Assembly: GCF_001655615.1 (NCBI RefSeq)
Contig: NZ_CP011567.1
Coordinates: forward strand, 2,613,001-2,677,000
Length of the DNA stretch: 64,000 nucleotides
Reading direction: 5' to 3'
From: Pseudomonas sp. GR 6-02
GTDB lineage: Bacteria > Pseudomonadota > Gammaproteobacteria > Pseudomonadales > Pseudomonadaceae
The translations under genes were made by a program, and so were the position numbers. This document shows positions 37,210 through 45,597 of this stretch, piece after piece. Below the pieces are notes generated by a model. That model saw only the letters and a list, made by a program, of their open reading frames with translations, was not told the DNA's origin and did not search any database. Numbering within the stretch: position 1 is the stretch's first letter; each line of letters starts with the position of its first letter.

Positions 37210-38100
37210 ATGAAGCTCAGCCTGGGACCGGTCCTGTTTTATTGGGACAAAGAGCAACTCAGCAACTTTTACGCCGACATGTCGACCTTGCCCCTGGACG
37301 TGATTTATCTGGGGGAAACCGTGTGCTCCAAACGCCGGGCCTTTTCCCTGGATCAATGGCTGGGGCTGGGGCGCGAGTTACAGGAATGCAGCCAGGCACA
37401 GTTGGTGCTTTCCAGCCTGACGCTGATCGAGGCTGCCTCCGAACTCTCCAGCCTGCGCCGGCTGTGCGACAACGGCGAGTTGTTGGTGGAGGCCAACGAC
37501 ATGGGCGCGGTGCATTTCCTGGCCGAGCGCAAGTTACCTTTCGTGGGCGGCCCGGCGCTCAATCTGTACAACGGCCACTCATTGGCACAATTACTCGACA
37601 GCGGAATGACTCGCTGGGTGCCGCCCGTGGAGTGTTCGGCGGCGCTGATCAGCGACGTGATCGGGCAGGTGCGTGAATTGGGTCGTGCAGTGCCGGAAGT
37701 TGAAATCTTCGCCTATGGGCATCTGCCGTTGGCCTATTCCGCCCGCTGCTTCACTGCCCGTGCAGAAAACCGGCCCAAGGACGACTGCCGGTTCTGCTGC
37801 ATCAACTACCCCGATGGCCTGGCGCTGACCAGCCAGGAGGGGCAACCACTGTTTACCCTTAACGGTATTCAAACGATGTCGGCCGAGGTGACCAACCTGC
37901 TGGCCGATTACGCCGGACTGGTGGCCTGTGGTGCCGATCTGTTGCGCTTGAGCCCTCGTGCTCAGGGCATGGACGAAGTGATCGCGGCCTATCAACGGGT
38001 TCGTCTGGGCGAAACACCGCCGCTGTTCGTCGAAGGTTGCAATGGCTATTGGCATGGTCAGGCCGGCATGCTGCGCGTCGAGGAGGTTGGCCTGTGCTGA
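37210..38100 (+). CDS. ubiV: Oxygen-independent ubiquinone hydroxylation protein UbiV (U32 family)
   Basis: 296 aa, partner of UbiU. The ATG at 37210 (MKLSLGPVLFYWDKEQL) lies ten bases after ubiU. Cluster cysteines: ETVCSKRR near residue 39, ARCFTAR and DCRFCCINYPDG. It overlaps ubiT by 7 bases. Confidence 0.93.
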   Translation: MKLSLGPVLFYWDKEQLSNFYADMSTLPLDVIYLGETVCSKRRAFSLDQWLGLGRELQECSQAQLVLSSLTLIEAASELSSLRRLCDNGELLVEANDMGAVHFLAERKLPFVGGPALNLYNGHSLAQLLDSGMTRWVPPVECSAALISDVIGQVRELGRAVPEVEIFAYGHLPLAYSARCFTARAENRPKDDCRFCCINYPDGLALTSQEGQPLFTLNGIQTMSAEVTNLLADYAGLVACGADLLRLSPRAQGMDEVIAAYQRVRLGETPPLFVEGCNGYWHGQAGMLRVEEVGLC

Positions 38101-38564
38101 ATCGAAAGAAGTGGCTGTTGAAAGGCGCCGACCGGTTGTTGCCACTGGTGCGCCGGGTGCCTTTTGCCGTGCAGCGCCTGGCGTTGCAGCAGGCGCTGAA
38201 TCGCTGCCTCGCCGAGCCATTGCGCGAGGGCGAGTTCGAAGTGCTGCGCGGGCGCTGGCTGTGCTTGCGGATTCCGGACCTGGGTTTGTCCTGGTACCTG
38301 ACGCTCAGTCGTCAGGGCTTGCGGATTGCCGAGCACGCTACGGCGAACGTGACCATCAGCGGTAACTGGCGCGAATTTTTATTGCTGGCCAGCCGTCAGG
38401 AAGATCCGGACACGTTGTTCTTTCGCCGGCGACTGGTCATCGAGGGCGATACCGAACTGGGGCTGGCGCTGAAGAACCTGATCGACAGCCTTGACCCCGA
38501 TGTTCTGCCTGTGTGGTTGTGGCGCAATCTGGAGCGGGCGGGGAAGGGCTTGGCGGCGGGATGA
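38094..38564 (+). CDS. ubiT: Anaerobic ubiquinone biosynthesis accessory factor UbiT (SCP2 domain)
   Basis: 156 aa lipid-binding SCP2-type protein that supports the O2-independent pathway. A GTG start at 38094 is proposed because GAGGAGG stands seven bases before it and it overlaps the end of ubiV; other in-frame starts lie deep within ubiV. SCP2-like core: GRWLCLRIPDLGLSWYLTL, ANVTISGNWREFLLLASRQ and DTLFFRRRLVIEGDTELGL. Confidence 0.88.
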   Translation: MLNRKKWLLKGADRLLPLVRRVPFAVQRLALQQALNRCLAEPLREGEFEVLRGRWLCLRIPDLGLSWYLTLSRQGLRIAEHATANVTISGNWREFLLLASRQEDPDTLFFRRRLVIEGDTELGLALKNLIDSLDPDVLPVWLWRNLERAGKGLAAG

Positions 38565-38580
38565 CCAACGTAGATTAAAT

Positions 38581-38621
38581 GTGGGAGCGAGCAGGTCGAA
38601 TCGTCGCACCGCCGCTCCCAC
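38581..38621. repeat. Short palindrome of a third REP type
   Basis: GTGGGAGCG pairs with CGCTCCCAC across a 23-base centre, just after ubiT. It may act as an end-of-transcript hairpin, but no T-run follows. Confidence 0.6.
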
Positions 38622-38659
38622 AGTTGGATTTTCGTTGGCCCTCAGGCCATCGTTTACTG

Positions 38660-38872
38660 TAATGCTGTTCACTTAAGCCGTAATGCGATCTGTAGCAGCT
38701 GTCGAGCCTGCGAGGCTGCGTTCGGCGGCGAAGCCGTCGTGAATCCGGCTAGTGCGGTCTGCCTGACACGCCGCAATCACTGGTTTGACGACGGCTTCGC
38801 CGCCGAACGCAGCCTTCGGCAGCTGCTACAAGGAATGCGTCGCGGCTGAAATTGCTTAAGTGAACAGCATTA
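38660..38872. mobile_element. MITE-like element with 19-bp terminal inverted repeats and an 11-bp target duplication
   Basis: 213 bases bounded by perfect inverted repeats TAATGCTGTTCACTTAAGC (38660-38678) and its complement (38854-38872). The direct repeat ATCGTTTACTG flanks it on both sides (38649-38659 and 38873-38883). There is no transposase inside; the cargo is a family B REPIN. An 11-bp duplication fits IS4-type transposition. The right-hand duplicate covers the stop codon of the neighbouring DGC gene. This reading rests on the repeats alone. Confidence 0.75.
38691..38830. repeat. REPIN-type palindrome, family B copy 4, inside the MITE-like element
   Basis: 140 bases from TGTAGCAGCTGTCGAGCCTG to CGGCAGCTGCTACA, with inner arms GGCGGCGAAGCCGTCGT and ACGACGGCTTCGCCGCC. 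It fills most of the 213-base element at 38660-38872. Confidence 0.85.
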
Positions 38873-38877
38873 ATCGT

Positions 38878-39264
38878 TTACTGGCGGCTTCCGTGCTGTC
38901 GGGCATCACTGGCAATCAACTGCCTGATCCCTTCAAACAACTCATCACTCTGCGCCAGCGTGCAGTCCTCGCCATAGCGTTTGCGCAGCCCGTAGTGGCT
39001 GAGGATCAGGTGCACGTCCGCGTGCAGGCCATGTTGCTTGAGGCAGTTCTCGACGCATTGCAGCGGGCAGCCGTCCAGCGCGAAGATCCGGCGCCCCGAG
39101 CGCGCTTTGTTGACCAGCGCTGCCACATGCCCGCCGACACCAACGATGCAGGACATTTCAGCGAGACCACTGCGATCCAGGCGCACGGCCAGGGTGTTGG
39201 CCAGTTGGGCGACGTTGGAGCAGCCTGAGCAGGAGTAAACCAAAGGCAGGGTTGAACGGGGCAT
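38878..39264 (-). CDS. DGC-domain zinc-binding-like protein
   Basis: 128 aa. Cysteine motifs CSGCSN near the N-terminus and DGCPLQCVENCL match the small DGC family (named for the Asp-Gly-Cys motif), thought to bind metal. GGAGAG precedes the ATG at 39264. It lies downstream of the dnrE-like gene. Function unknown; the context suggests a link to nitrate respiration or its regulation. Confidence 0.8.
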   Translation of the reverse strand: MPRSTLPLVYSCSGCSNVAQLANTLAVRLDRSGLAEMSCIVGVGGHVAALVNKARSGRRIFALDGCPLQCVENCLKQHGLHADVHLILSHYGLRKRYGEDCTLAQSDELFEGIRQLIASDARQHGSRQ

Positions 39265-39338
39265 TTGCACTCTCCGTGGATGGGCTCTGTCAGTGTGCAA
39301 GAGGTGTGGATGGGCGCCTTGATGACGGTCAATTCCGA

Positions 39339-40013
39339 CTATTGGAAAGCGGCCAGTTCCTTTTCGGCGAGGATGCTGATGTGGCGTCGTTCCATGGCAA
39401 TCAGGCCGCTTTCCACCAGGCGATGCAGTATCCGCGAAAAGGTTTCCGGCTGAATTCCCAGCTTCGACGCCACCAGGCGTTTGGACATCTGCAAGACAAT
39501 CTGGCCGGTTACCGGGTGGCGTTCCTGGAACAGGAAATTGATCACCCGACGGCTCGCACTGGCCATGGTCAAGGTATCGATATCGCGCAGACGCAGGTGC
39601 AGGTGAACGCTCATGCTCGCCAGGATGGCCAGGCAGACTCTCGGCTGGTCCTCCAGGGCATTGCGGTAATGGTTGCCGTCGATGCTCACCAGCACGCTGT
39701 CCTTCAGCGCGGTGGCGCTCACCGGATACAGACGAGCCTGGCTGAACAGCAAGGCTTCGGCAAAAGTCTGGCCGGGCTGAATGATCTCCACCAGGTTCTC
39801 CTGGCCTTCGCCGGTGAGCCGGTACAACTTGACCTGGCCGCTGACCAGCAGGAAAAAACGCCTGGCCGGATCCCCTTGATGCATGAGCGTACTGTGACAA
39901 CTCAGGCGTTTGAGCATGGCCAGGCCGCAGACTTCCTCGAAGACTTTCTCCGGCAGTTGGCTGAACAGATGATGACGGCGCAACGTTAAAACGATGGAAG
40001 GGTGAGTCAGCAT
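39339..40013 (-). CDS. dnrE: CRP/FNR-family regulator, second Dnr-type (DnrE-like)
   Basis: 224 aa, about the size of Dnr and with the same recognition helix (IQPETFSRILHRL), so it should read the same TTGAT boxes. The sensor barrel (CHSTLMHQGDPARRFFLLVSGQVKLY) lacks the N-terminal iron-sulfur cysteines of Anr. It follows narXL, as dnrE does in P. stutzeri, where that gene is nitrate-responsive. GGAGG stands just before the ATG, and a NarL-type site lies upstream. Confidence 0.82.
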   Translation of the reverse strand: MLTHPSIVLTLRRHHLFSQLPEKVFEEVCGLAMLKRLSCHSTLMHQGDPARRFFLLVSGQVKLYRLTGEGQENLVEIIQPGQTFAEALLFSQARLYPVSATALKDSVLVSIDGNHYRNALEDQPRVCLAILASMSVHLHLRLRDIDTLTMASASRRVINFLFQERHPVTGQIVLQMSKRLVASKLGIQPETFSRILHRLVESGLIAMERRHISILAEKELAAFQ

Positions 40014-40077
40014 GGCGTACCTCCGCTGACGACCATAGTAGAGAGCGCAGGCTTGATGACCTATGCCTCTGCAGGCC

Positions 40078-40093
40078 TACCTCCAAAGAGGAA
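40078..40093 (-). promoter_or_regulatory. NarL-type site upstream of the dnrE-like gene
   Basis: TACCTCC-AA-AGAGGAA, an inverted heptamer pair with one arm imperfect, lies between narL and the dnrE-like gene, 65 bases before its start. Confidence 0.5.
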
Positions 40094-40099
40094 TACCCT

Positions 40100-40747
40100 T
40101 CAGCCGGCGTTGCGCAGATGTTCCATGGCCCACACCGCCGCCTCTACTCGTGAGCGCAAGCCGAGTTTGTGCAACAGGTTTTTGACGTGAACCTTGACCG
40201 TGCCTTCGGTGATGCCCAGCTTGTGCCCGATGACCTTGTTGCTGAAGCCGCTGGCGATGGTTTTCAGCACCTGACGCTCACGCTCGGTCAGTTCCACCAC
40301 GGCCTGACGCGCAGGAGCACGCAGTGCTTGCGCCATGACTTGGGTCAGTCCCGGGCTGATCACCAGCGCGCCGTTCAGGGCATCGCGGATGTACTGAATC
40401 AACAGTTCGGGCTCCATGTCTTTGAGCAGATAGCCGTCGGCATCCAGGCGCAGTGCATCGCGAATGTCGTCTTCGGCGTCCGACACCGTAAACAGCAGGA
40501 CTTTGCCGGTGTAGTGCATGGCTCGTAGTCGGCGCAGGGTTTCGATGCCATTCATTTGCGGCATGTTGTTGTCGAGCAAAACCAGGTCCGGTTGAAGCGG
40601 CTCAATGAGACTGAGTGCTTCTTCACCCTGGCTGGCTTCGCCGATGATCAGGAAGTCATCTTCGAGTTCGAGCATCTGGCGAATGCCGTGACGCATCATC
40701 GGGTGATCGTCTACCAGCAGGATTTTGTGTTGTGGGGACAGGGTCAT
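40100..40747 (-). CDS. narL: Nitrate/nitrite response regulator NarL
   Basis: 215 aa. The receiver domain has the phosphoacceptor in LVLLDNNMPQMNG and the lysine in YLLKDMEPE; the LuxR/NarL-type helix-turn-helix is LTEREREQVL-like (ELTERERQVLKTIASGFSNKVIG, then EGTVKVHVKNLLHKLGL). It overlaps narX by four bases and forms its cognate two-component pair. Confidence 0.94.
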   Translation of the reverse strand: MTLSPQHKILLVDDHPMMRHGIRQMLELEDDFLIIGEASQGEEALSLIEPLQPDLVLLDNNMPQMNGIETLRRLRAMHYTGKVLLFTVSDAEDDIRDALRLDADGYLLKDMEPELLIQYIRDALNGALVISPGLTQVMAQALRAPARQAVVELTERERQVLKTIASGFSNKVIGHKLGITEGTVKVHVKNLLHKLGLRSRVEAAVWAMEHLRNAG

Positions 40748-42546
40748 GTGGCGCTACCTTCTGTTTGCTGCCCGAGAAACTCCGGGTGGAATTCCAGTTG
40801 GACACGGGTGCCTTGGGGCTCCCTGGAAAATATCTGCAGTTGGCCGCGCAAGCTGCGAGCCCGCTCATCCATGATGTTCAGGCCGTGGTGTTCGCGCTGG
40901 TCGACGTTGCCACTGAACCCACGCCCGTCGTCTTCGACCGACAACCTGACGGTCTCGCCATCCTGGCGCAGTTGCAGCCAGGCGTTTTGCGCATGGGCGT
41001 GGCGCAGGCAGTTGGAGAGCGCCTCGCGGGTGATCTGCAAAATGTGGATTTGTTCGCTGGCCGATAGTTGAAAGGCCAGCGTGTCGACGTGCAGGTGCAC
41101 CTGGAATTCTCCGCGACGGGAAAACTCCTCGGCCGTGTCCTTGAGTTCCTGTACCAGTCCCGCGTCGTGAATCTGCAAGCGAAACGTGGTCAGCAACTCG
41201 CGCAACTGGCGATAGGCATTGTTCAGTCCCTCGCGCAATTCGCTGGTGACGGTTTCCAGGGTCTGGACCGGTTCGCCCCGGCGCATCAGGGTTTGCATGC
41301 GGCTGACTTGCAGCTTCATGTAGGACAGGGCCTGGGCCAGTGAATCGTGCAGCTCGCGGGCGATGATCGTGCGTTCTTCGAGCAGCAGCAGGCGATGATC
41401 CTGTTCCCGTTGACGCTTGAGCGAGAGCGAGGTGCCGATCAGATTGGCCAGGGCCTGGATCAGTTGGGTTTCCCAGGCTTGCATGGGGTGCCCGTCGACA
41501 AAGTGCGCCTTGAGTTCCCCCAGTTCACTGCCCTGGTTGCTGATGCTGAAGATTTGCGGGTTGGTTTTAGGGTGTCGCTGGCACGTGGCGCAGTCGCTAC
41601 TGGCGCAGACTTCCCGGATGTTCGCGCCATGCAGGGCGAGCAACTGCTGGGCCGGTGCCTGCAACTGTCCCTGCAGGCACAGCGACAGGCGCAAGCCGGG
41701 CAGGCGCTGCTGGAAGCGCCGAATCAACTCATCCAGGCCTTCGGCATTGGCCAGGCGTGTGGCCAGGCTTCGGCTGCTTTGATACAGAAGCTCCAGGGCG
41801 GCATTGGCTTGTTGCAGGTTCAGGGTTTTTTGCCGGACCTGACTTTCCAGGGTGCGATGCGACTCTTCGATCGTCTCGGCCATGGTGTTGAAACTCATGG
41901 CCAACTGGCCCAGCTCATCCTCGGACTGATGGTTGACCCGCACCTTGAAGTCGCCGCGACGAAAGCGCTGGGTTGCATCCACCAACTCCTTCAAAGGGGT
42001 GACAACGCCGTACTGCAGTTCGTAGAGCCCGAGCAGCAGGACGATCATGGTGGTGAACAGGGCCAGGCCCTGGATCGCCTGTTGCCAACCTTGCTTTTGT
42101 TCGCTTTGGCGCTGCAACAGATCGACGAACTGGTTCAGTTGCTCAACGAAGGACTGCGCCTGGGCCTGAAAGGCCGCCGCATCGCCGCGCTCCAGTGCCG
42201 GACGCAAATCCTCATTCCAGTGTTGCTGGATTTGCCCATAACTGAGTTGCAATGCGGTGGTCGGGCCATCTTCCAGTACCGCTTTGAGAGAGTGGCTGTC
42301 CAAGCGGTTTTGCAGGCTGTCGATGATGGTGGTGATTTCTTCGTCGGCGACGCCAGCGGCGAGTTTCCAGCTCAGGTGATAGGTCTCCATGCGCACCGAG
42401 CCTGCGGTGTTGATGGCAGCGGCATCGCCCTGGCTGAACCAGGCGATCAGCCCGGCGCTCAATGAACTGGCGAGCGCCAGCACGGCGATCAGGATCACCG
42501 CCAGCCCGGCGCGAGCGGGCAGGGAGCTGCGCAACCAGCGGATCAT
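40744..42546 (-). CDS. narX: Nitrate/nitrite sensor histidine kinase NarX
   Basis: 600 aa. One membrane helix near the N-terminus, a periplasmic P-box (GSVRMETYHLSWKLAAG) that binds nitrate, a second helix near residue 160, HAMP, a central cysteine cluster (CASSDCATC), a HPK_7-type phosphorylation site in IIARELHDSLAQALSYM and a GHKL ATPase (DDGRGF). The ATG at 42546 (MIRWLRSSLPARAGLA) fits NarX; an in-frame upstream extension to 42663 is unlikely. Confidence 0.93.
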   Translation of the reverse strand: MIRWLRSSLPARAGLAVILIAVLALASSLSAGLIAWFSQGDAAAINTAGSVRMETYHLSWKLAAGVADEEITTIIDSLQNRLDSHSLKAVLEDGPTTALQLSYGQIQQHWNEDLRPALERGDAAAFQAQAQSFVEQLNQFVDLLQRQSEQKQGWQQAIQGLALFTTMIVLLLGLYELQYGVVTPLKELVDATQRFRRGDFKVRVNHQSEDELGQLAMSFNTMAETIEESHRTLESQVRQKTLNLQQANAALELLYQSSRSLATRLANAEGLDELIRRFQQRLPGLRLSLCLQGQLQAPAQQLLALHGANIREVCASSDCATCQRHPKTNPQIFSISNQGSELGELKAHFVDGHPMQAWETQLIQALANLIGTSLSLKRQREQDHRLLLLEERTIIARELHDSLAQALSYMKLQVSRMQTLMRRGEPVQTLETVTSELREGLNNAYRQLRELLTTFRLQIHDAGLVQELKDTAEEFSRRGEFQVHLHVDTLAFQLSASEQIHILQITREALSNCLRHAHAQNAWLQLRQDGETVRLSVEDDGRGFSGNVDQREHHGLNIMDERARSLRGQLQIFSREPQGTRVQLEFHPEFLGQQTEGSAT

Positions 42547-42626
42547 CGGCGCAGGTCCGGGAAAGCGATAAGAAAACAGAGCATGCACGTTCCAGCGTGG
42601 GGTTTTGCCGCCGTTCCTGGGCGAGC

Positions 42627-42642
42627 TACCTCTAAAGAGTTG
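42627..42642 (-). promoter_or_regulatory. Degenerate NarL-type site upstream of narX
   Basis: TACCTCT-AA-AGAGTTG, about 81 bases before the narX start. Only one arm is good, so it is offered as possible autoregulation. Confidence 0.35.
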
Positions 42643-42723
42643 TCGACAGTTCCTTGTCGACAAAAGCGTGGGTTGAAACCCTTAACAAGCTGATAAATAA
42701 AGGTTTTCAAGGTTTTCTTGCAC

Positions 42724-42739
42724 TACCTCCTTGGAGGTA
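42724..42739 (+). promoter_or_regulatory. Perfect NarL-type palindrome upstream of narK1
   Basis: TACCTCC-TT-GGAGGTA is a perfect 7-2-7 inverted repeat. It is 38 bases upstream of the Anr/Dnr box and about 110 before the narK1 start, as expected for a nitrate- and oxygen-controlled narK promoter. Confidence 0.75.
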
Positions 42740-42777
42740 GGCGGGCTAAGCATAGGCTTAGGCCCTCATGGGCATCG

Positions 42778-42791
42778 TTGACCTGGGTCAA
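42778..42791 (+). promoter_or_regulatory. Anr/Dnr box upstream of narK1
   Basis: TTGAC-CTGG-GTCAA, symmetric and 8 of 10 to consensus, ending 58 bases before the narK1 start. Confidence 0.75.
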
Positions 42792-42849
42792 GTTTTTGCG
42801 GGGTTTGCCTCTCTAGTCTGCCGCCATGGCTAATTGACGGGAGAGCATT

Positions 42850-44154
42850 GTGACCCAACCGCGTGTACGACAAGGCTTGGTGCTGGGCATGAGCACGCTG
42901 GCCTTCACTGTGTGCTTCATGGTCTGGATGATGTTTGCCGTGCTCGGCGTGCCGATCAAGGAATTGCTCCAGCTCAACGAAACCCAATTCGGCCTGCTGG
43001 CCGCGACCCCGGTGCTGACCGGCTCGCTGGTGCGTTTGCCGCTGGGGTTGCTGACCGACCGATTTGGCGGGCGCAGCGTGTTTTTCCTGCTGATGCTGAC
43101 TTGCGTCACGCCGCTGTACTTGATCAGTCACGCCACCGCCTACTGGCAGTTCCTGGTACTGGGTTTGTTCGTCGGCCTGGCCGGTGGCTCGTTTTCCGTT
43201 GGGATTGCCTACGTCGCCAAATGGTTCGACAAGGAGAACCAGGGCTTCGCCATGGGCATCTTCGGTGCCGGTAACGCCGGGTCGGCGGTGACCAAGTTCC
43301 TGGCCCCGGCGCTGATCGCCGCCGGCAGCTGGCAGCTGGTGCCGAAAGTCTTCAGTGCGATCTTGTTTATCACTGCGCTGCTGTTCTGGTTCCTGACCTC
43401 AGAAAACAAGGGCCATCGCAGTGCCACGGGCGCCAGCTTGCGTGAGCAACTGCGCTCACTGAAAGATCCTGCGGTGTGGCGCTACTGCCAGTACTACTCG
43501 ATCGTCTTCGGCGGCTACGTTGCCCTGGCACTGTGGATGACCAAGTACTACGTGCAGGAATACGGTTTCAGCTTGCAAAGCGCGGCGCTGCTGGCGGCCT
43601 GTTTCTCCCTGCCCGGCGGCGTACTGCGTGCCGTCGGCGGCTGGATGTCGGATCGCTGGGGGGCGCAAAGCGTGACCTGGTGGGTGTTGTGGGTCAGCTG
43701 GATCTGCCTGTTCCTGCTCTCGTATCCCCAGACCCAACTGCAAGTGCAGACCATCGACGGTCCGCTGGATTTCCACATTGGCCTGAGCCCCGCGTTGTTC
43801 ACCGTGCTGCTGTTCGTCATGGGCATCGCCTTCGCATTCGGCAAGGCCTCGGTTTTCAAATACATCGCCAATGAATACCCGAAAAACATGGGGGCGGTGT
43901 CCGGCATCGTTGGCCTGGCGGGTGGCCTGGGCGGTTTTGTGCTGCCGATCCTGTTCGGCGCCCTGGTGGACCTCACCGGCGTGCGTTCTTCCTGCTTCAT
44001 GTTGATGTACGGCGTGGTCTGGGTCTCCCTCACCTGGATGTACTTCAGCGAAATACGCAAAAGCCCGGTGCTTGGTAAAGAGCCGCTGCTGATCCGGTCC
44101 CCGATTTCCAGCATTGCCCAAGGAGAAGAACATGTCCGTTCTGCAAACGCCTGA
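42850..44154 (+). CDS. narK: Nitrate/nitrite transporter NarK1
   Basis: 434 aa major-facilitator protein with 12 helices. The GTG start gives VTQPRVRQGLVLGMSTLAFTV. NarK signature residues are present: MRLPLG-like LVRLPLGLLTDRFGGR and GLAGGSFSVGIAYVAKWF, with the arginines that bind nitrate. It resembles NarK1, thought to be a proton/nitrate symporter. It overlaps narK2 by 23 bases and heads the narK1K2GHJI operon. Confidence 0.93.
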   Translation: MTQPRVRQGLVLGMSTLAFTVCFMVWMMFAVLGVPIKELLQLNETQFGLLAATPVLTGSLVRLPLGLLTDRFGGRSVFFLLMLTCVTPLYLISHATAYWQFLVLGLFVGLAGGSFSVGIAYVAKWFDKENQGFAMGIFGAGNAGSAVTKFLAPALIAAGSWQLVPKVFSAILFITALLFWFLTSENKGHRSATGASLREQLRSLKDPAVWRYCQYYSIVFGGYVALALWMTKYYVQEYGFSLQSAALLAACFSLPGGVLRAVGGWMSDRWGAQSVTWWVLWVSWICLFLLSYPQTQLQVQTIDGPLDFHIGLSPALFTVLLFVMGIAFAFGKASVFKYIANEYPKNMGAVSGIVGLAGGLGGFVLPILFGALVDLTGVRSSCFMLMYGVVWVSLTWMYFSEIRKSPVLGKEPLLIRSPISSIAQGEEHVRSANA

Positions 44155-45529
44155 CAAAGGCCCGGTCATTCATGACTGGCGCCCCGAGGACCCCGCGTTC
44201 TGGGGAAGTAGCGGCAAACAGACCGCCACTCGCAACTTGTGGATTTCCATTCCTGCGCTGTTGTTGGCCTTTGCGGTGTGGATGGTCTGGAGCACGGTGA
44301 TTGTGCGCTTGAACGCCATCGGCTTCAGCTTCACCACCGACCAACTGTTCTGGCTGGCGGCATTGCCGGGGCTGTCCGGTGCGACCTTGCGGGTCTTCTA
44401 TTCCTTTATGGTGCCGATCTTCGGCGGCCGGCGCTGGACCGCCCTGAGCACCGCGTCGCTACTGCTGCCATCGATCTGGATGGGCTTCGCCGTGCAGGAC
44501 CCGAGCACCTCATACAGCGTGTTCGTGTTGATTGCCTTGCTCTGCGGTTTCGGTGGCGGCAACTTCGCCTCGAGCATGTCCAACATCAGCTTCTTCTATC
44601 CCAAGTCCCAGCAGGGCACAGCTCTGGGCCTCAACGCCGGACTGGGCAACCTGGGCGTCTCGGTGATGCAGTTCTGCGTGCCGCTAGTGATTACCTTCGG
44701 TGTGTTCGGCTTCATGGGCGGCTCGCCGCAAGCGTTGCCGGACGGCGGTCAGTTGTGGCTGCAGAACGCCGGGTTCATCTGGGTGCCATTTATCGTCCTG
44801 GTGACAGTGTTGGCCTGGTTCGGCATGAATGACCTGTCCAGCGCCCGGGCCTCGTTCAGCGAACAGGCGGTGATCTTCAAGCGCAAGCACAACTGGCTGA
44901 TGTGCTGGTTGTACCTGGCGACCTTCGGTTCGTTCATCGGCTTTTCCGCCGCGTTTCCGCTGCTGATCAAAACCTCCTTTCCGGATGTCATTGCCTTGAA
45001 ATTCGCCTTCCTCGGCCCACTGGTTGGCGCTCTGGTGCGGCCATTGGGTGGCTGGCTGGCGGACAAGCTCGGTGGCGCGAAAGTGACCCTGTGGAACTTC
45101 GTGGCGATGATCGCGATGGTCTTCGGCGTGATGCACTTCTTGCCGCAGAACGGCGCGGGCGGCAGCTTCTACGGCTTCCTCGGCCTGTTCATGCTGCTGT
45201 TCATCACCACTGGCGTGGGCAACGGCTCCACCTTCCGGATGATCCCGGTGATCTTCCGCACGCAGCACGAAAAAGCCTCGGCCGGGAAATCGCCAGCCGT
45301 GCGTGAACAGGCGCTCAAGGATGCCGGCAAGGAATCGGCCGCCGTCCTGGGCTTCAGTTCGGCCATGGGCGCCTTCGGTGCGTTCTTCATTCCCAAATCC
45401 TTCGGCACTTCGATGGCCCAGACCGGCGGCCCTGAGATGGCCTTCTACATGTTCGTCGTTTTTTACCTGAGCTGCATCGTGGTGACCTGGTGGTGGTACG
45501 CGCGCAAAGGCGCCGCGACACCCTGCTGA
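44132..45529 (+). CDS. narK2: Nitrate/nitrite antiporter NarK2
   Basis: 465 aa. AAGGAG precedes the ATG at 44132. The nitrate signature is clear (FGGGNFASSMSNISFFYPKSQQG) with a second in TGVGNGSTFRMIPVIF. The extra N-terminal segment and extended loops are typical of NarK2-type nitrate/nitrite exchangers. It lies between narK1 and narG. Confidence 0.93.
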   Translation: MSVLQTPDKGPVIHDWRPEDPAFWGSSGKQTATRNLWISIPALLLAFAVWMVWSTVIVRLNAIGFSFTTDQLFWLAALPGLSGATLRVFYSFMVPIFGGRRWTALSTASLLLPSIWMGFAVQDPSTSYSVFVLIALLCGFGGGNFASSMSNISFFYPKSQQGTALGLNAGLGNLGVSVMQFCVPLVITFGVFGFMGGSPQALPDGGQLWLQNAGFIWVPFIVLVTVLAWFGMNDLSSARASFSEQAVIFKRKHNWLMCWLYLATFGSFIGFSAAFPLLIKTSFPDVIALKFAFLGPLVGALVRPLGGWLADKLGGAKVTLWNFVAMIAMVFGVMHFLPQNGAGGSFYGFLGLFMLLFITTGVGNGSTFRMIPVIFRTQHEKASAGKSPAVREQALKDAGKESAAVLGFSSAMGAFGAFFIPKSFGTSMAQTGGPEMAFYMFVVFYLSCIVVTWWWYARKGAATPC

Positions 45530-45597
45530 GACGACCTGAATCCAACCATTGCGTGGGCGGGGCACAGAACCCCGCAGCAAGCCTGAGAGGACACACC

